From Oceanobacter mangrovi (GTDB lineage: Bacteria > Pseudomonadota > Gammaproteobacteria > Pseudomonadales > Oceanobacteraceae): 64,000 bases of DNA. The stretch is taken from NCBI RefSeq assembly GCF_019740315.1, contig NZ_JAHXZR010000005.1, forward strand, positions 1-64,000, in the 5' to 3' direction. The notes under the pieces are model-generated. The model searched no databases and had not been told where the DNA came from. It saw only the letters and a program-made list of their open reading frames with translations. Positions within the stretch are counted from its first letter, which is position 1. Every line of letters starts with the position of its first letter. Of this stretch, positions 38,013 through 47,880 are shown piece after piece. Both the position numbers and the translations under genes were made by a program.

Positions 38013-38969
38013 TTAACCCCACAAATCACCGGTCACTCCGGCCGCCTGCTCACCGGGCCACTCAACCTCCTGCTGCCAGTAATGTTGCATGATCCAGCGA
38101 TGAAACTCGGGGACATCGCGGTTACCAGCGGTATGCCAGAACACATAGGGTGAACGGCCTTCGGCGAGCCATTGGTTCAGCTTGCCGAACCACTGCTGCA
38201 GGTAGGTGTGATTGGCGGCAAAGTAGCGATAACCGATAAACCGCACCACCGGATTCATCCCCGTTGCCACCGCATGTACTGGCATCCGCGGCTTCTTGCG
38301 CTGGGCATCGAGCAATTCCTCGTCATCACCCTGCTCCGCCATAATCCCGCGGGTATCAAACATCACCCGGTCAACCTGACGATTGGCCAACTCCCGCAGC
38401 AGCACAGGTTCATTAACCGTTTTATCGAAGAACGACAGATGACGGCATTCCACCGCCAGAGACAACGGCTGCCCGCCACTCCAGCGACTGGACAACAGCT
38501 CGTCCAGCACCGCTATTAGCTGCCCGATGCGGCTGGCATCAAAGGTCGCTGGCAGCTGTAACATGATGACGCCAAGTTTGTCGGGCGCTGTGGTTTGAAT
38601 GGTATTGAGAAACTGGCCGAACGGTTTTCCCGCCGGGCCGTTAAGCGCCTGCAGCATGTCTCGGCTGTGGCTGATGTCCCGTGGAATCTTGAAACAGAAG
38701 CGGAATGGCGCTTCGACCTGCTGCAACCATTGCTGCAAGCGCTGTTGATCCGGCAAGGCATAAAAGCTGGTATTGCCTTCTACCGAACTGAACACCTGGC
38801 TGTATTCCGGCAACGCCTGAGCGCTGCTTTGGTCCAGTGTCATCATTTTGCCGCGCCACTCTGGCATAAACCACATCGGCAGGCCCATTCGGATACGGGG
38901 CGAATTCAGGTCAACCGTCGATAATCCTGATTGACTGAATAAATGTGTTTTTTTCGTTGCATTTGTCAT
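38013..38969 (-). CDS. DUF72 / YecE-like protein
   Basis: About 318 residues from ATG 38969; an in-frame start at 39116 exists, but the added 49 residues do not look protein-like for this family. DUF72 features are visible: GLPMWFMPEWRG, the SSVEGNTSFYALP motif, FCFKIPRDISH, LQLPATFD, AVECRHLSFF and VMFDTRG. TIM-barrel fold, biochemical role unknown. Divergent from DAHP synthase. No clear SD. Confidence 0.87.
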   Translation of the reverse strand: MTNATKKTHLFSQSGLSTVDLNSPRIRMGLPMWFMPEWRGKMMTLDQSSAQALPEYSQVFSSVEGNTSFYALPDQQRLQQWLQQVEAPFRFCFKIPRDISHSRDMLQALNGPAGKPFGQFLNTIQTTAPDKLGVIMLQLPATFDASRIGQLIAVLDELLSSRWSGGQPLSLAVECRHLSFFDKTVNEPVLLRELANRQVDRVMFDTRGIMAEQGDDEELLDAQRKKPRMPVHAVATGMNPVVRFIGYRYFAANHTYLQQWFGKLNQWLAEGRSPYVFWHTAGNRDVPEFHRWIMQHYWQQEVEWPGEQAAGVTGDLWG

Positions 38970-39178
38970 AATCGGACGAACATAACTAACCGTACATTGT
39001 AAGATATCGTTTTGGCATACATGTTGGCAGGCTCTGCGGCCAGAGCCAGCATTATGCAAAGTTAACTGCCAGATACCCACTCGCACGGCCAAATTGGCCG
39101 CTGCAGTACTCGTCAACGAACGAGGCGGCAGAGCTCAAGAGCGTCAACAGAACAAGACAACAGAGAATCAGTAGCCTT

Positions 39179-40246
39179 ATGTCAGACAATCGTGTTGAAG
39201 ACTTGAACATTGAGTCGATCACCCCTCTCATTACTCCGGCCAGCCTGAAAGCCAAATTGCCAATTTCCGAAGCGGCAGTTGCCAGCGTACGTGAAGGCCG
39301 TCAGGTTATCCGTGACATTCTGGATCGCAAGGACAAGCGCATTTTTGTGGTAATCGGCCCTTGCTCCATCCATGACGTTGATGCTGCCAAGGATTACGCC
39401 CAGCGTCTGAAGACCCTGTCTGAAAAGGTCAGCGACACTCTGTATCTGGTAATGCGGGTTTATTTTGAAAAACCGCGCACCACGGTTGGCTGGAAAGGCC
39501 TGATCAACGACCCTTACATGAACGACACCTTCAAGATTGAAGATGGTCTGCACATTGGCCGTCAGCTGCTGCTGGATCTGGCTGAAATGGGCCTGCCGCT
39601 GTCGACCGAAGCTCTGGATCCGATTTCGCCACAATACATGCAGGACCTGATCGCCTGGTCTGCCATTGGTGCTCGCACCACCGAATCCCAGACTCACCGT
39701 GAAATGGCGTCCGGCCTGTCTTGCGCCGTCGGTTTCAAAAACGGCACAGATGGCAGCCTGACCGTTGCCACCAACGCGCTGCAATCCGTTGCCAGCCCAC
39801 ACAATTTCCTTGGCATCAATGAACAAGGTGCTGTGGCTATCGTTCGAACCCAGGGCAACCAATACGGCCACGTGGTGCTGCGCGGTGGTGGTGGTAAGCC
39901 AAACTATGACTCAGTCAATGTCTCTTTGGCTGAGCAAGCATTGGCGAAAGCCAGGCTGGCCAACAACATCATGATCGACTGTTCCCACGAGAATTCCAGC
40001 AAGAACCCGGCGTTGCAGCCACTGGTACTGGAGAATGTGACCAACCAGATTCTGGAAGGTAACCAGTCAATCATTGGTCTGATGGTGGAATCCAACATCA
40101 AACATGGTCGTCAGAACATTCCGGAAAATCTTTGTGATCTGGAATACGGCCTGTCAGTAACCGACGGCTGTATCAGCTGGGAAGAAACCGAAGAGGCCCT
40201 GCTGACCATGCACGAAAAACTGAAAGACGTGCTCGGCAACCGCTGA
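39179..40246 (+). CDS. 3-deoxy-7-phosphoheptulonate synthase, class I (AroF/AroG/AroH)
   Basis: 355 residues. It condenses PEP and erythrose 4-phosphate in the first step of the shikimate pathway. Motifs: [59 protein letters not shown]. The N-terminal ~40 residues carry the regulatory segment, but which aromatic amino acid inhibits it cannot be told. The pathway feeds chorismate, the precursor of the DHB siderophore made upstream, though nothing shows co-regulation (no Fur box noticed). Confidence 0.96.
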   Translation: MSDNRVEDLNIESITPLITPASLKAKLPISEAAVASVREGRQVIRDILDRKDKRIFVVIGPCSIHDVDAAKDYAQRLKTLSEKVSDTLYLVMRVYFEKPRTTVGWKGLINDPYMNDTFKIEDGLHIGRQLLLDLAEMGLPLSTEALDPISPQYMQDLIAWSAIGARTTESQTHREMASGLSCAVGFKNGTDGSLTVATNALQSVASPHNFLGINEQGAVAIVRTQGNQYGHVVLRGGGGKPNYDSVNVSLAEQALAKARLANNIMIDCSHENSSKNPALQPLVLENVTNQILEGNQSIIGLMVESNIKHGRQNIPENLCDLEYGLSVTDGCISWEETEEALLTMHEKLKDVLGNR

Positions 40247-40258
40247 GTTCGGCCTGCT

Positions 40259-40282
40259 GGGAACGAACCCGGGTTCGTTCCC
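40259..40282 (+). terminator. Hairpin after DAHP synthase
   Basis: GGGAACGAACCC/GGGTTCGTTCCC is a perfect 12-bp inverted repeat 12 bases past the stop codon. No T-tract follows, so it may be a terminator that needs help, or an mRNA-stabilising hairpin before selD. Confidence 0.55.
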
Positions 40283-40349
40283 TCCTGACAATTCGCCCGC
40301 ATCCCCGTATCATTCCGCGCTTGCAAAAATTTCTGCTGGAGCGCGTCCG

Positions 40350-41408
40350 ATGTCTGAATCCCCTATCCGCCTGACCGAGTATTCCCACGGCGCTGGCTGT
40401 GGCTGCAAAATCTCTCCCAAGGTGCTGGACAAGATTCTGGTGTCACAGCTACAACTGCCTGAGTTCCCCAATCTGCTGGTTGGCAACAGCTCAAAAGACG
40501 ATGCTGCCGCTTACGATATTGGCGATGGTCAGGTGGTACTGAGCACCACCGACTTCTTTATGCCGATCGTCGACGATGCCTTTGATTTTGGCCGTATCGC
40601 GGCCACCAATGCCATCAGCGATATCTACGCCATGGGTGGCAAGCCCTTGATGGCAATCGCCATTCTCGGCTGGCCGATCGACAAACTGGCACCGGAAATT
40701 GCCCAGCAAGTGGTTGAAGGCGGTCGTCAGGCCTGTGCCGATGCAGGTATTCCGCTGGCAGGCGGGCATTCCATCGATGCTCCGGAGCCGATTTTTGGTC
40801 TCGCCGTGACTGGCATAACCAGCAAGGACGCTCTCAAGCAGAATAACCAGGCACAAGCCGGTGATTTGCTGTATCTGACCAAGCCGCTGGGCATTGGCAT
40901 TCTGACCACCGCCCAGAAAAAGAAAATCCTCAAACCCGAGCACACGCATCTGGCCCGCGACATCATGTGTCAGATGAACAAGGTTGGCGCCGAGGTTTCC
41001 AAACTCGACGGTGTGCACGCCATCACCGACGTCACCGGTTTTGGCCTGATGGGCCACCTGCTGGAAGTCTGTGAAGGCAGCGGCGTTAACGGCGAAGTCG
41101 AGCTGGCGCGTGTGCCTGTGATTCCGGAAGCCGCTGAATATCTGGCTCAGGGCGCAATTCCCGGTGGCACCCTGCGCAATCAAGACAGCTACGGCCATAA
41201 ACTGGCCGAGATGCCACAGGAGGTGAAAAACCTGCTGTGCGATCCACAAACCTCCGGTGGTCTGCTGATTGCTATTGCCCCTGAACACGCCGCAAGGCTG
41301 GAAGCATTGCTGGCAGAGGCTGGCGTCCAACACCAGGCCATCGGCCAGTTGAGCGAACGTGCGGCCAATAGCGATGCAGCGTTTGTAACCGTCAAAGGTG
41401 ATTTCTGA
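40350..41408 (+). CDS. selD: Selenide, water dikinase (selenophosphate synthase)
   Basis: 352 residues. It makes selenophosphate from selenide and ATP. The catalytic pair is in HGAGCGCK (Cys17, Lys20, same numbering as E. coli SelD); it uses cysteine, not selenocysteine. Other motifs: [57 protein letters not shown] is GGAG. The stop overlaps the selU start (TGATG), so both are one unit; the visible use of selenophosphate here is tRNA modification rather than selenocysteine, as selA/selB are not in the window. Confidence 0.97.
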   Translation: MSESPIRLTEYSHGAGCGCKISPKVLDKILVSQLQLPEFPNLLVGNSSKDDAAAYDIGDGQVVLSTTDFFMPIVDDAFDFGRIAATNAISDIYAMGGKPLMAIAILGWPIDKLAPEIAQQVVEGGRQACADAGIPLAGGHSIDAPEPIFGLAVTGITSKDALKQNNQAQAGDLLYLTKPLGIGILTTAQKKKILKPEHTHLARDIMCQMNKVGAEVSKLDGVHAITDVTGFGLMGHLLEVCEGSGVNGEVELARVPVIPEAAEYLAQGAIPGGTLRNQDSYGHKLAEMPQEVKNLLCDPQTSGGLLIAIAPEHAARLEALLAEAGVQHQAIGQLSERAANSDAAFVTVKGDF

Positions 41409-42523
41409 TGACAGACCAGCGCCGCCCGGACGCCAAAGAATTTCTGGATATTTTCCTGAACGATATCCCGTTAATCGACACCCGCGCGCCGATTGAATTC
41501 CGTAAGGGGGCCTTCCCGACCAGTACCAGCTTGCCGCTGATGACCGATAGTGAACGCGCCAAAGTCGGCACCTGCTACAAAAACCAGGGACAGGAAGAAG
41601 CCATCAAGTTGGGTCACTCGCTGGTTAAAGGCGAAATCAAGGAACAGCGCGTTAACGCCTGGATCGATTTTGCCCACCAGCACCCGCAAGGCTACCTGTA
41701 TTGCTGGCGCGGCGGTCTGCGCAGCCAGATCTGTCAGCAGTGGATGCACGAAGCCGGTTGCGACTACCCGCGTATCACGGGGGGCTACAAGGCCATGCGT
41801 ACCTGGGTGCTGGAACAGTTTCAGCGTCACTGCGACGACATGCCGAAAATCGTGCTGGCAGGCAAAACCGGCTGTAACAAGACCGGCTTGCTGAACGCCC
41901 TTGATAACAGCATTGATCTGGAAGGTCTGGCCAATCACCTTGGCTCAGCCTTTGGCAAACGCCCGGATGGCCAACCCAGCCAGCTGGATTTTGAAAACGC
42001 CCTCGGCGTTGCCATGATCAAGGCCGACCACAGCGCCGCCGGTCAAAACGGCCAACGCATTGTGTTCGAAGACGAAAGCATGCTGATCGGCCGTTGCGCC
42101 CTGCCGCATGAGTTTCGCGCCTCGCTTAACCAGAGCCCTGTGGTCTTACTGGAAACCACGCTGGAAGAACGCATCGAGCACAGCTACAACAACTACATTC
42201 TGGCCAAGCTGGCCGACTGGCAGCAGCAAGTTGGTGAAGAAGAAGCCTTCGCCCGTTTTGCCCATGACCTGACCGACTCCCTCAAGCGCGTGCAAAAGCG
42301 TTTGGGCGGCGTGCGTTATCAGCAGCTGGCGATGCAAATGGAAGAAGCTCTCAGCGCTCATCAAATGGGCAACCCGGAATTGCATCGTGGCTGGATCACC
42401 GCATTACTGGTTGATTATTACGACCCCATGTATGAATACCAGCTCAGCAAAAAGCTGGATCGGGTGGTATTCCGTGGTAATCGCGAGGAAGTCAGGGAGT
42501 ACCTGACGGCGGTTAAAGCCTGA
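41408..42523 (+). CDS. selU: tRNA 2-selenouridine synthase (SelU/MnmH/YbbB)
   Basis: 371 residues. It replaces sulfur of 2-thiouridine at the wobble position of tRNA-Lys/Glu/Gln with selenium via a geranylated intermediate. N-terminal rhodanese domain (DTRAPIEFRKGAFP; active cysteine in YCWRGGLRSQ), C-terminal P-loop domain (LAGKTGCNKTGLL). Typical segments: ITGGYKAMR and EDESMLIGRCALP. Overlaps selD by one base. Confidence 0.96.
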   Translation: MTDQRRPDAKEFLDIFLNDIPLIDTRAPIEFRKGAFPTSTSLPLMTDSERAKVGTCYKNQGQEEAIKLGHSLVKGEIKEQRVNAWIDFAHQHPQGYLYCWRGGLRSQICQQWMHEAGCDYPRITGGYKAMRTWVLEQFQRHCDDMPKIVLAGKTGCNKTGLLNALDNSIDLEGLANHLGSAFGKRPDGQPSQLDFENALGVAMIKADHSAAGQNGQRIVFEDESMLIGRCALPHEFRASLNQSPVVLLETTLEERIEHSYNNYILAKLADWQQQVGEEEAFARFAHDLTDSLKRVQKRLGGVRYQQLAMQMEEALSAHQMGNPELHRGWITALLVDYYDPMYEYQLSKKLDRVVFRGNREEVREYLTAVKA

Positions 42524-42544
42524 GCTAACGCCCGGGTTGATAGT

Positions 42545-42568
42545 GCGCCCACCAGCACGGATGGGCGC
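42545..42568. terminator. Candidate bidirectional terminator between selU and lipoprotein gene
   Basis: GCGCCCA and TGGGCGC form a perfect 7-bp stem with a 10-nt loop in the short gap between convergent genes. No T-tract on either side. Confidence 0.45.
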
Positions 42569-42590
42569 CGGGCACTGCCCTCGTGAGAAG

Positions 42591-43289
42591 TTACTTCTGC
42601 GTCATCTGTTTCTTGAGCTTTTTAACCGCGCCTTCCGCCAGCGGAATCAAAAAGATATCAGCATCTTCGATCTTGTCGGTCGCCACACCCAACACATAGT
42701 TGGTGCCAACCGTATAGTACTTGCTGGAGTTGAAGGTAACGGACTCATCCCAGAACAGCTTGTCCTTCTTCAGATGACCCTTGATATCCAGCGTCATGGC
42801 GGGCTTGACCTTATAGGTTTCAGTGCGGGTGCCCAGACCGATACCGGCTGAGGTGGTTTCCATCGAGGGATAATCCACATTGCCGGTCACCACCAGATAA
42901 TCGCGTTTGTACTCCGGGTACTGGTAGGTCAGGCTGACCAGTTCGTTCTGGTTGCCATACTGCATCGACACCTTCAGTGCTTCTTCTGCCACCAGCGGAA
43001 TGCCGGACGCTTCGCGAATGCCCTTGATCAGAATCTGCTCGAAGCTGGTCAGCTGTTCAGCCAGCTTTTCGTTTTCCTTGTCATCCATGGCATCCTGAAT
43101 GCCCTGCACGACGCGCTGAATTTCTCCGAGTTTGGCCAACAGGCTTTTATCTGACTCATTGGCGCCGGTCAGCGGCTGCATATTGATGGTGATTTGCTGA
43201 ATATGCACATCACCGGAATAACTATGGGTTAGTTGCTGGCTGACACAGCCTGTCAGTGCTACTGACATCAACAGCAGAAACCATTTCAC
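42591..43289 (-). CDS. Hypothetical lipoprotein
   Basis: 232 residues from GTG 43289, chosen because AGGAG lies 7 nt upstream; a TTG five codons earlier would destroy that spacing. It begins with a lipoprotein signal (VKWFLLLMSVALTGC), so it is probably anchored by an acylated cysteine. The mature part has a helical section (~45-100, KLGEIQRVVQGIQDAMDDKE) and a beta-rich C-terminal half with repeated Tyr/Thr strands. No family recognised. It is convergent with selU and downstream of the zinc-finger membrane gene, with which it may form an operon. Confidence 0.82.
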   Translation of the reverse strand: MKWFLLLMSVALTGCVSQQLTHSYSGDVHIQQITINMQPLTGANESDKSLLAKLGEIQRVVQGIQDAMDDKENEKLAEQLTSFEQILIKGIREASGIPLVAEEALKVSMQYGNQNELVSLTYQYPEYKRDYLVVTGNVDYPSMETTSAGIGLGTRTETYKVKPAMTLDIKGHLKKDKLFWDESVTFNSSKYYTVGTNYVLGVATDKIEDADIFLIPLAEGAVKKLKKQMTQK

Positions 43290-43396
43290 TGTATTACTCC
43301 TCAAGCATCCGCCTGGTCAATTATCAGGAAGCGTTGTGCCTCCATGAAATATTGACGTTAATATACACAAAGTTACCTGAATTGGTCGTCAGTAAA

Positions 43397-44818
43397 TTAT
43401 CGTGCTGAACCGGTAGTGCCCTGCATTGCCGACAACTGCTGAATAAACCGGTGACATTGTTGTGCTTGTCGCTCCATCCCCGGCATATTGTGCAAAACCT
43501 GCTGCATCAGATGATATGCCTCCAGAACCGAAGACTTACTCGCCTTGAGCTTATGGAAACCATTGAGCAGGGCCAATGCGCGTTTAAAGTCACCTTGTTG
43601 AAACCAGCCATGTGCCAACATCAAACGTAACTTGCCGGAAGCTGGGAGATAGCTCGCCCAAATCGCCAGAATATCTTTATGCGGGGACAGCATTTGCTCC
43701 ACAGCTCGACTGCCTGTAAACAACAAATACTGATCCAGAATTTGCTGGGCTTCCTGCAAAGGGAGGGTAATTTTTTGCTGCTTTGCCTCTAGCAGCTTAC
43801 CAGGCAACGTGCCCAGCAAAAGTCGATAACGCAGGTTTTGAAGTTCAGGATCTCCCGGCAATTCACCCAATAACTGCCCCAATAACCGGTCAGCATCCTG
43901 CCAGCGAGCAGACAACAGCAGAATGCGCAAGCGATCCATTTGTAGCTGGCGGTTGGTACGTTGCAGATCAAAGGACGGTTCTATCGTGCCAGCGATCCCT
44001 AATACCCGCTGATTCTGGTAGATCATGTAGCCCATCAGATGGAACAACACCATCATGTAATAGTTGCTAATAAAATCGGCCAGTGGCATGAAGAGTGTTT
44101 GCTGCTCCTGTAGCAGACCTGAAAGAAATTCAACAGAGCCATACATCACCAAAATCAGCCCCAGTAACAACCAGTATTGCAGCCCCAACCGAGTAATCAG
44201 CTTGATCGCCATCCAGGGGTTTAAAGCCGCAGTAAAACGATCTGTCATACCAAAATTGATCAAACAGGCAGGTACTATCAGTACGATCAGAGCAGAAACC
44301 AGTTCATGATATGGCGCAGCCAGAGCCGCCAATCCACCATATGCCGCACCGAAGGCTACAAATAACAGTATCAAGCGGAAAAAAAGTGACATGCTTCCAG
44401 AAAAGGCTGACAGCACTGGCGGTGCCTCCATTTCCCCTTGCGCAGTGTCCGTCAGGCAAGTGAACCAGTACTTGAAAAACACAGCCGCCAGGAGTACCGA
44501 ACCAAGGCCCTGCAGTACCGGAGAATAAGATCGGAGGATTTCTGTAATCACTGCTGACACAATCAATAACAACAGCACCGGGAGACGCAGCGGATAGCGG
44601 AAGCTCTTGTCTATACGACGCCAGAACGGCTCGACATCGACTGGTACTCCAGCGTACAAAATGTGACTGCCACAGTTCCCACACACCAACTCACCGCCAT
44701 TTTGATACTGTCTATCGTCGACGCAATGTTCACACAATTCGGAGTCGCATTCAGGGCAGTGATAAAGTGCACCGGTTAATGGGTGCCAGCTGCAAAAATC
44801 CGTTATTTGAGATTTCAT
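43397..44818 (-). CDS. Membrane protein with N-terminal zinc-finger and C-terminal TPR-like region
   Basis: 473 residues, unknown family. Residues 9-49 hold a cysteine-rich, B-box-like metal site (Cys9, His12, Cys21, Cys24, Cys29, Cys32, Cys46, Cys49). Residues ~75-270 form about six hydrophobic segments. Residues ~285-465 are helical pairs like TPRs (RILLLSARWQDADRLLGQLL; LMLAHGWFQQGDFKRALALLNG). Its start overlaps the stop of the rhomboid gene by 4 bases, so the two are translated together and probably act together, perhaps as a membrane quality-control pair (inference). Confidence 0.85.
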   Translation of the reverse strand: MKSQITDFCSWHPLTGALYHCPECDSELCEHCVDDRQYQNGGELVCGNCGSHILYAGVPVDVEPFWRRIDKSFRYPLRLPVLLLLIVSAVITEILRSYSPVLQGLGSVLLAAVFFKYWFTCLTDTAQGEMEAPPVLSAFSGSMSLFFRLILLFVAFGAAYGGLAALAAPYHELVSALIVLIVPACLINFGMTDRFTAALNPWMAIKLITRLGLQYWLLLGLILVMYGSVEFLSGLLQEQQTLFMPLADFISNYYMMVLFHLMGYMIYQNQRVLGIAGTIEPSFDLQRTNRQLQMDRLRILLLSARWQDADRLLGQLLGELPGDPELQNLRYRLLLGTLPGKLLEAKQQKITLPLQEAQQILDQYLLFTGSRAVEQMLSPHKDILAIWASYLPASGKLRLMLAHGWFQQGDFKRALALLNGFHKLKASKSSVLEAYHLMQQVLHNMPGMERQAQQCHRFIQQLSAMQGTTGSAR

Positions 44819-46257
44819 GATGGCATGCCCTCCCGCCGATAATCTGCAATTTGCTGGTATTTTTGCTGACGATTTCGATCACCGGATCGGGCATTGGCAA
44901 GCGCCAGAGACCTTGCAAGTTGCTGGATATCCGGAGTAATGCAGGAAGGATCAAACAGTTGACGAAAAATCAGCTCTGCGATTCGATGATGAACGCTTCC
45001 TGCCAGTTGCTCAGCAATCTGTATACGGCTTCGAACATCAACACGAGTATGTAATTCAGGGTGCTCGGACCAAAGGGTCACCGCCTTCAGCCGCTCATCA
45101 TCACGGATATCCTCAGTCAACATCAGATCGGCCAGAGCATTCGCTGCTTCGCTATGTGACTGTGCCAACTGCAACTGAAATACCAGCAACCGCAAACGAA
45201 AATCCAGGTGGCCATGTTCTCGCATGTCTGCCAGTACATCCAGCGCCATTGGGAAACGAGCGGCGGCAGTCAGATCAAACGCCTTGGCACGTTTAAGCTG
45301 TTGACCGTCGACGGCCTGATTCGCCTCAATGTATCTGACATTCAGCGCTGATGGTCGCAGCAGATACAAGGCCGCCATCATGCCAGCTCCCGCGACAAAA
45401 CCTCCGGCGTGAGCCATATAGGCAATCATCGACTCGCCACCGCTACCAATGTAATCCAGTAATTCCTTGCCAACGTAAAGCGGTAAAACCAACAATGCAG
45501 GGGCTCTGAAATACCCTGCGAAGATGTATACCCAGTAGAAAAACTCTATTTTTCGTAGCCGAAAAACCGCCAGATACATGGCCATCACGCCAGAAATTGC
45601 TGCAGATGCACCTATCAGCGGAGTCGTAGTCGTTGTACCTTCAACCCAGACATACAACAGACCACCCAGCCCTCCCGACACCAGATAAAATGCCAAAAAT
45701 AATAGTGGTCCTATTGCGGCCTCAACGGCGAAACCACAAAACACCAGAAAGACCATATTGCCCACCAGGTGCATAGTGTCGCCATGAAGGAATTGATAGC
45801 TGATAAAGTTGAGCGGTGAAGGGTCTGCCGCAACCAGACCATACTTGCCTGCCAGATCATTGCCGAAAGACTTAGCAATCTGCTCCCGGGTCGATAGCCA
45901 AGACTCGAATGCCTGCTGATCCAAAGCGCCCAGCAAATGGGGATGCTGCTGCAGGTACGGATAAAACCCCGGATCTCCAAGCTGCTCACTGGCGAGGGCC
46001 AGATATTCCTGTTCCGTGTAGAGATCCAGCACCCGCTCAAGATCATCCGGATCGTTTTGCAAGACCCAGGACTGATAAGCTGGCCATTCTTGCTGCTGCA
46101 TTCCACTATCGACATAGCGCTGAAAGGCAGTGTAACGATCATTATCTGCAACAGCTTGCCAAAAGAAAAACGCCAGCAAATTCAACACAACCAGTGTGAT
46201 CAGCGCCACTGGTGGTCGCTGCCAGTCGATATGTTTCTCGACGGGTAAAATAACCAT
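44815..46257 (-). CDS. Rhomboid-family intramembrane serine protease with long insert and helical tail
   Basis: 480 residues. Catalytic dyad: Ser218 in GASAAISG and His283 in AHAGGFVAG; the supporting HxxxN is His163-Asn167 (HLVGN). TM1 is at ~15-36, then an unusual ~110-residue soluble insert (residues 37-145) before the core helices. The C-terminal ~170 residues (after the last helix at ~300) are soluble helical repeats. Thus both the insert and the tail are extra compared with minimal GlpG-type enzymes. It is the first gene of a coupled pair with the zinc-finger/TPR membrane protein. Substrates unknown. Confidence 0.9.
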   Translation of the reverse strand: MVILPVEKHIDWQRPPVALITLVVLNLLAFFFWQAVADNDRYTAFQRYVDSGMQQQEWPAYQSWVLQNDPDDLERVLDLYTEQEYLALASEQLGDPGFYPYLQQHPHLLGALDQQAFESWLSTREQIAKSFGNDLAGKYGLVAADPSPLNFISYQFLHGDTMHLVGNMVFLVFCGFAVEAAIGPLLFLAFYLVSGGLGGLLYVWVEGTTTTTPLIGASAAISGVMAMYLAVFRLRKIEFFYWVYIFAGYFRAPALLVLPLYVGKELLDYIGSGGESMIAYMAHAGGFVAGAGMMAALYLLRPSALNVRYIEANQAVDGQQLKRAKAFDLTAAARFPMALDVLADMREHGHLDFRLRLLVFQLQLAQSHSEAANALADLMLTEDIRDDERLKAVTLWSEHPELHTRVDVRSRIQIAEQLAGSVHHRIAELIFRQLFDPSCITPDIQQLARSLALANARSGDRNRQQKYQQIADYRREGMPS

Positions 46258-46375
46258 ATCACACTCCTTGTGTCGTCAGTTCAGCGACTATAGCACCACA
46301 ATTCTTTTACAAACCAGCAATGAGCCAGCCATTTGAGACGTTGCTTTAATGTCATCCCATGATGGCAACGGAAAC

Positions 46376-46403
46376 CATAAAAAAGGGAGCCAAAGGCTCC
46401 CTT
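46376..46403 (-). terminator. Intrinsic terminator of the alginate-lyase-like gene
   Basis: On the minus strand AAGGGAGCC-TTT-GGCTCCCTT forms a perfect 9-bp stem followed directly by TTTTTATGG, the clearest rho-independent terminator in the window. It lies 24 bases beyond the stop codon. Confidence 0.92.
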
Positions 46404-46427
46404 GAAGGACGTATAACCGTGATCCGA

Positions 46428-47591
46428 CTATTCCAGATAAACCTGGCATTCCTCTGGAATGGTTTCAGCAGTATCGGTTGGATGGGTCCAGTCAGACCAG
46501 CCAACGTTTTTACCAGGATTCGACGGAATAGTGGCGGTAAAGCTGGTGCCATACACATAGTTGATAATATGCGGCTGCCAGGTGTCATCCCCCACTGCCG
46601 GATAGTCCGCCACCTCGTTCAGCCAGGTGAACGCCCGCAGAATGGCCTTGTCTTCCCAGTTCCAGACGTCATACCCGAGACGGTCGAGTAGCACGGCCTG
46701 GGCAACGGCACCCTGCAAGGCAGAATAGACGTAGTTTTCCTTTGGTGGTGGCCAGCTGAATTCACCACCACGACGCATATCATCCGGCAGCACACCATCT
46801 ACATCGTAACCATCAATAGTGGCTCCCAGCGGGTTAATACCAACCGGGTTATCCGGGTCGTATTGCCACCAGTCATCCTTGAATTTGAAACTGGCGTAGA
46901 GGGTGCGGTCACCCAGCCAGGCTTTGAAAATTTTGGCAGCCCGGGCGACACCATCTTCATCACCCAGATAAGCAGAAATCGCAATGCGGGTCGCACCGGC
47001 GAATGTGCCCCAGTTATTCGGCCGTTTTTCATGGGTGGAGATCAGGGTTTTACCGGAGGGAAATTCGTAGTCGAGCATTTCGGTGATCCATTCACGAAAC
47101 TCCTCGTCGTCATCATCTGGCAGCTTCACCAGATCCGCGGCCAATACATAGGCAATCAATTCCTTGCCTAGCGGCAGGGTGTCAGCATCATCACCGTTTT
47201 CGGTGCCAATAGCCGCCATCACGGATTCAATGACTTCGTCGCGATAACTGCTTTCACCAGTTCGGGCATAGACCAGTGCTTTGGCCAGCACATTGACGTT
47301 GGTTTCGTCATCCTGGTCAGAGACGTTGGGGTTGCTGGTATCTTCGCTGGCGGCTTCCAGCATATTGTCCCAGGCATCACCTGACGTCGGCAGGGTTGCC
47401 AGCCTGGAAGCATCGATCCAGAGATAATCGCCGGGGAAAACCGGAGCGCCCGGATAAGCGGTGGTGTCATCAAGGTCGACAGCCTGAACCGGCAGCGTCA
47501 GGGTTGCCGCCAGTGCCACGGTCGCGAAGGAAAGCTTCCTCCGTCCCCAATTAGCCAGCTGGCGTAAAGTTGCATAGTCCATTTCTTTCAT
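46428..47591 (-). CDS. Secreted alginate-lyase-like (alpha/alpha toroid) protein
   Basis: 387 residues from ATG 47591 (ATG 47582 is equally possible; GGGAT lies close to both). Signal peptide with long N-region (FATVALAATLTLPVQA). The body resembles the alginate lyase/(alpha/alpha)n-barrel lyase family: the motif HEKRPNNWGTFAGATRIAIS (Asn-Asn and neighbouring His), repeated helix pairs, DGVLPDDMRRGGEFSWPP and a YSALQGAVAQAVLLDRLGYD segment. These enzymes cleave uronate polysaccharides by beta-elimination in the periplasm or outside. Substrate is unknown and no other polysaccharide-utilisation gene is adjacent. Confidence 0.65.
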   Translation of the reverse strand: MKEMDYATLRQLANWGRRKLSFATVALAATLTLPVQAVDLDDTTAYPGAPVFPGDYLWIDASRLATLPTSGDAWDNMLEAASEDTSNPNVSDQDDETNVNVLAKALVYARTGESSYRDEVIESVMAAIGTENGDDADTLPLGKELIAYVLAADLVKLPDDDDEEFREWITEMLDYEFPSGKTLISTHEKRPNNWGTFAGATRIAISAYLGDEDGVARAAKIFKAWLGDRTLYASFKFKDDWWQYDPDNPVGINPLGATIDGYDVDGVLPDDMRRGGEFSWPPPKENYVYSALQGAVAQAVLLDRLGYDVWNWEDKAILRAFTWLNEVADYPAVGDDTWQPHIINYVYGTSFTATIPSNPGKNVGWSDWTHPTDTAETIPEECQVYLE

Positions 47592-47880
47592 CCCTGTGAG
47601 TATGAAGGAGGTACTAGACTAGCAGCGCCACAATGACCACAGTGTGACCTGCACAGCAAGATTTCCAGACAAGCTATCAGCTTTACACAAACGGCACTAT
47701 TGGCCCGTTAGGCCCCCTTACCGTCGCGGAAATTGTCAGTCGTTCGTCAAGAACCCCCGGAAAATACCCGCTTCACTGGCTGCCCAAAGCCATGGCATCT
47801 GAGGTAACATGCGCGCGTCCAAATTTACGCGCCCCTTTGAACGGTGCGATCACAACCATCCCTGTGAGGAACCCCCGGAG
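47592..47880. other. Divergent promoter region, alginate-lyase-like / selenate-type ABC operon
   Basis: About 289 bp between divergent genes. I see no gene, no convincing operator and no repeat; an in-frame upstream ATG (47809) for the binding protein is judged an extension, not the start. Confidence 0.5.

Noticed and set aside
39179-40246. DAHP synthase as part of the siderophore regulon
   Set aside because: It supplies chorismate in general, but it is 6 kb from the island, and no Fur-like site was seen upstream.
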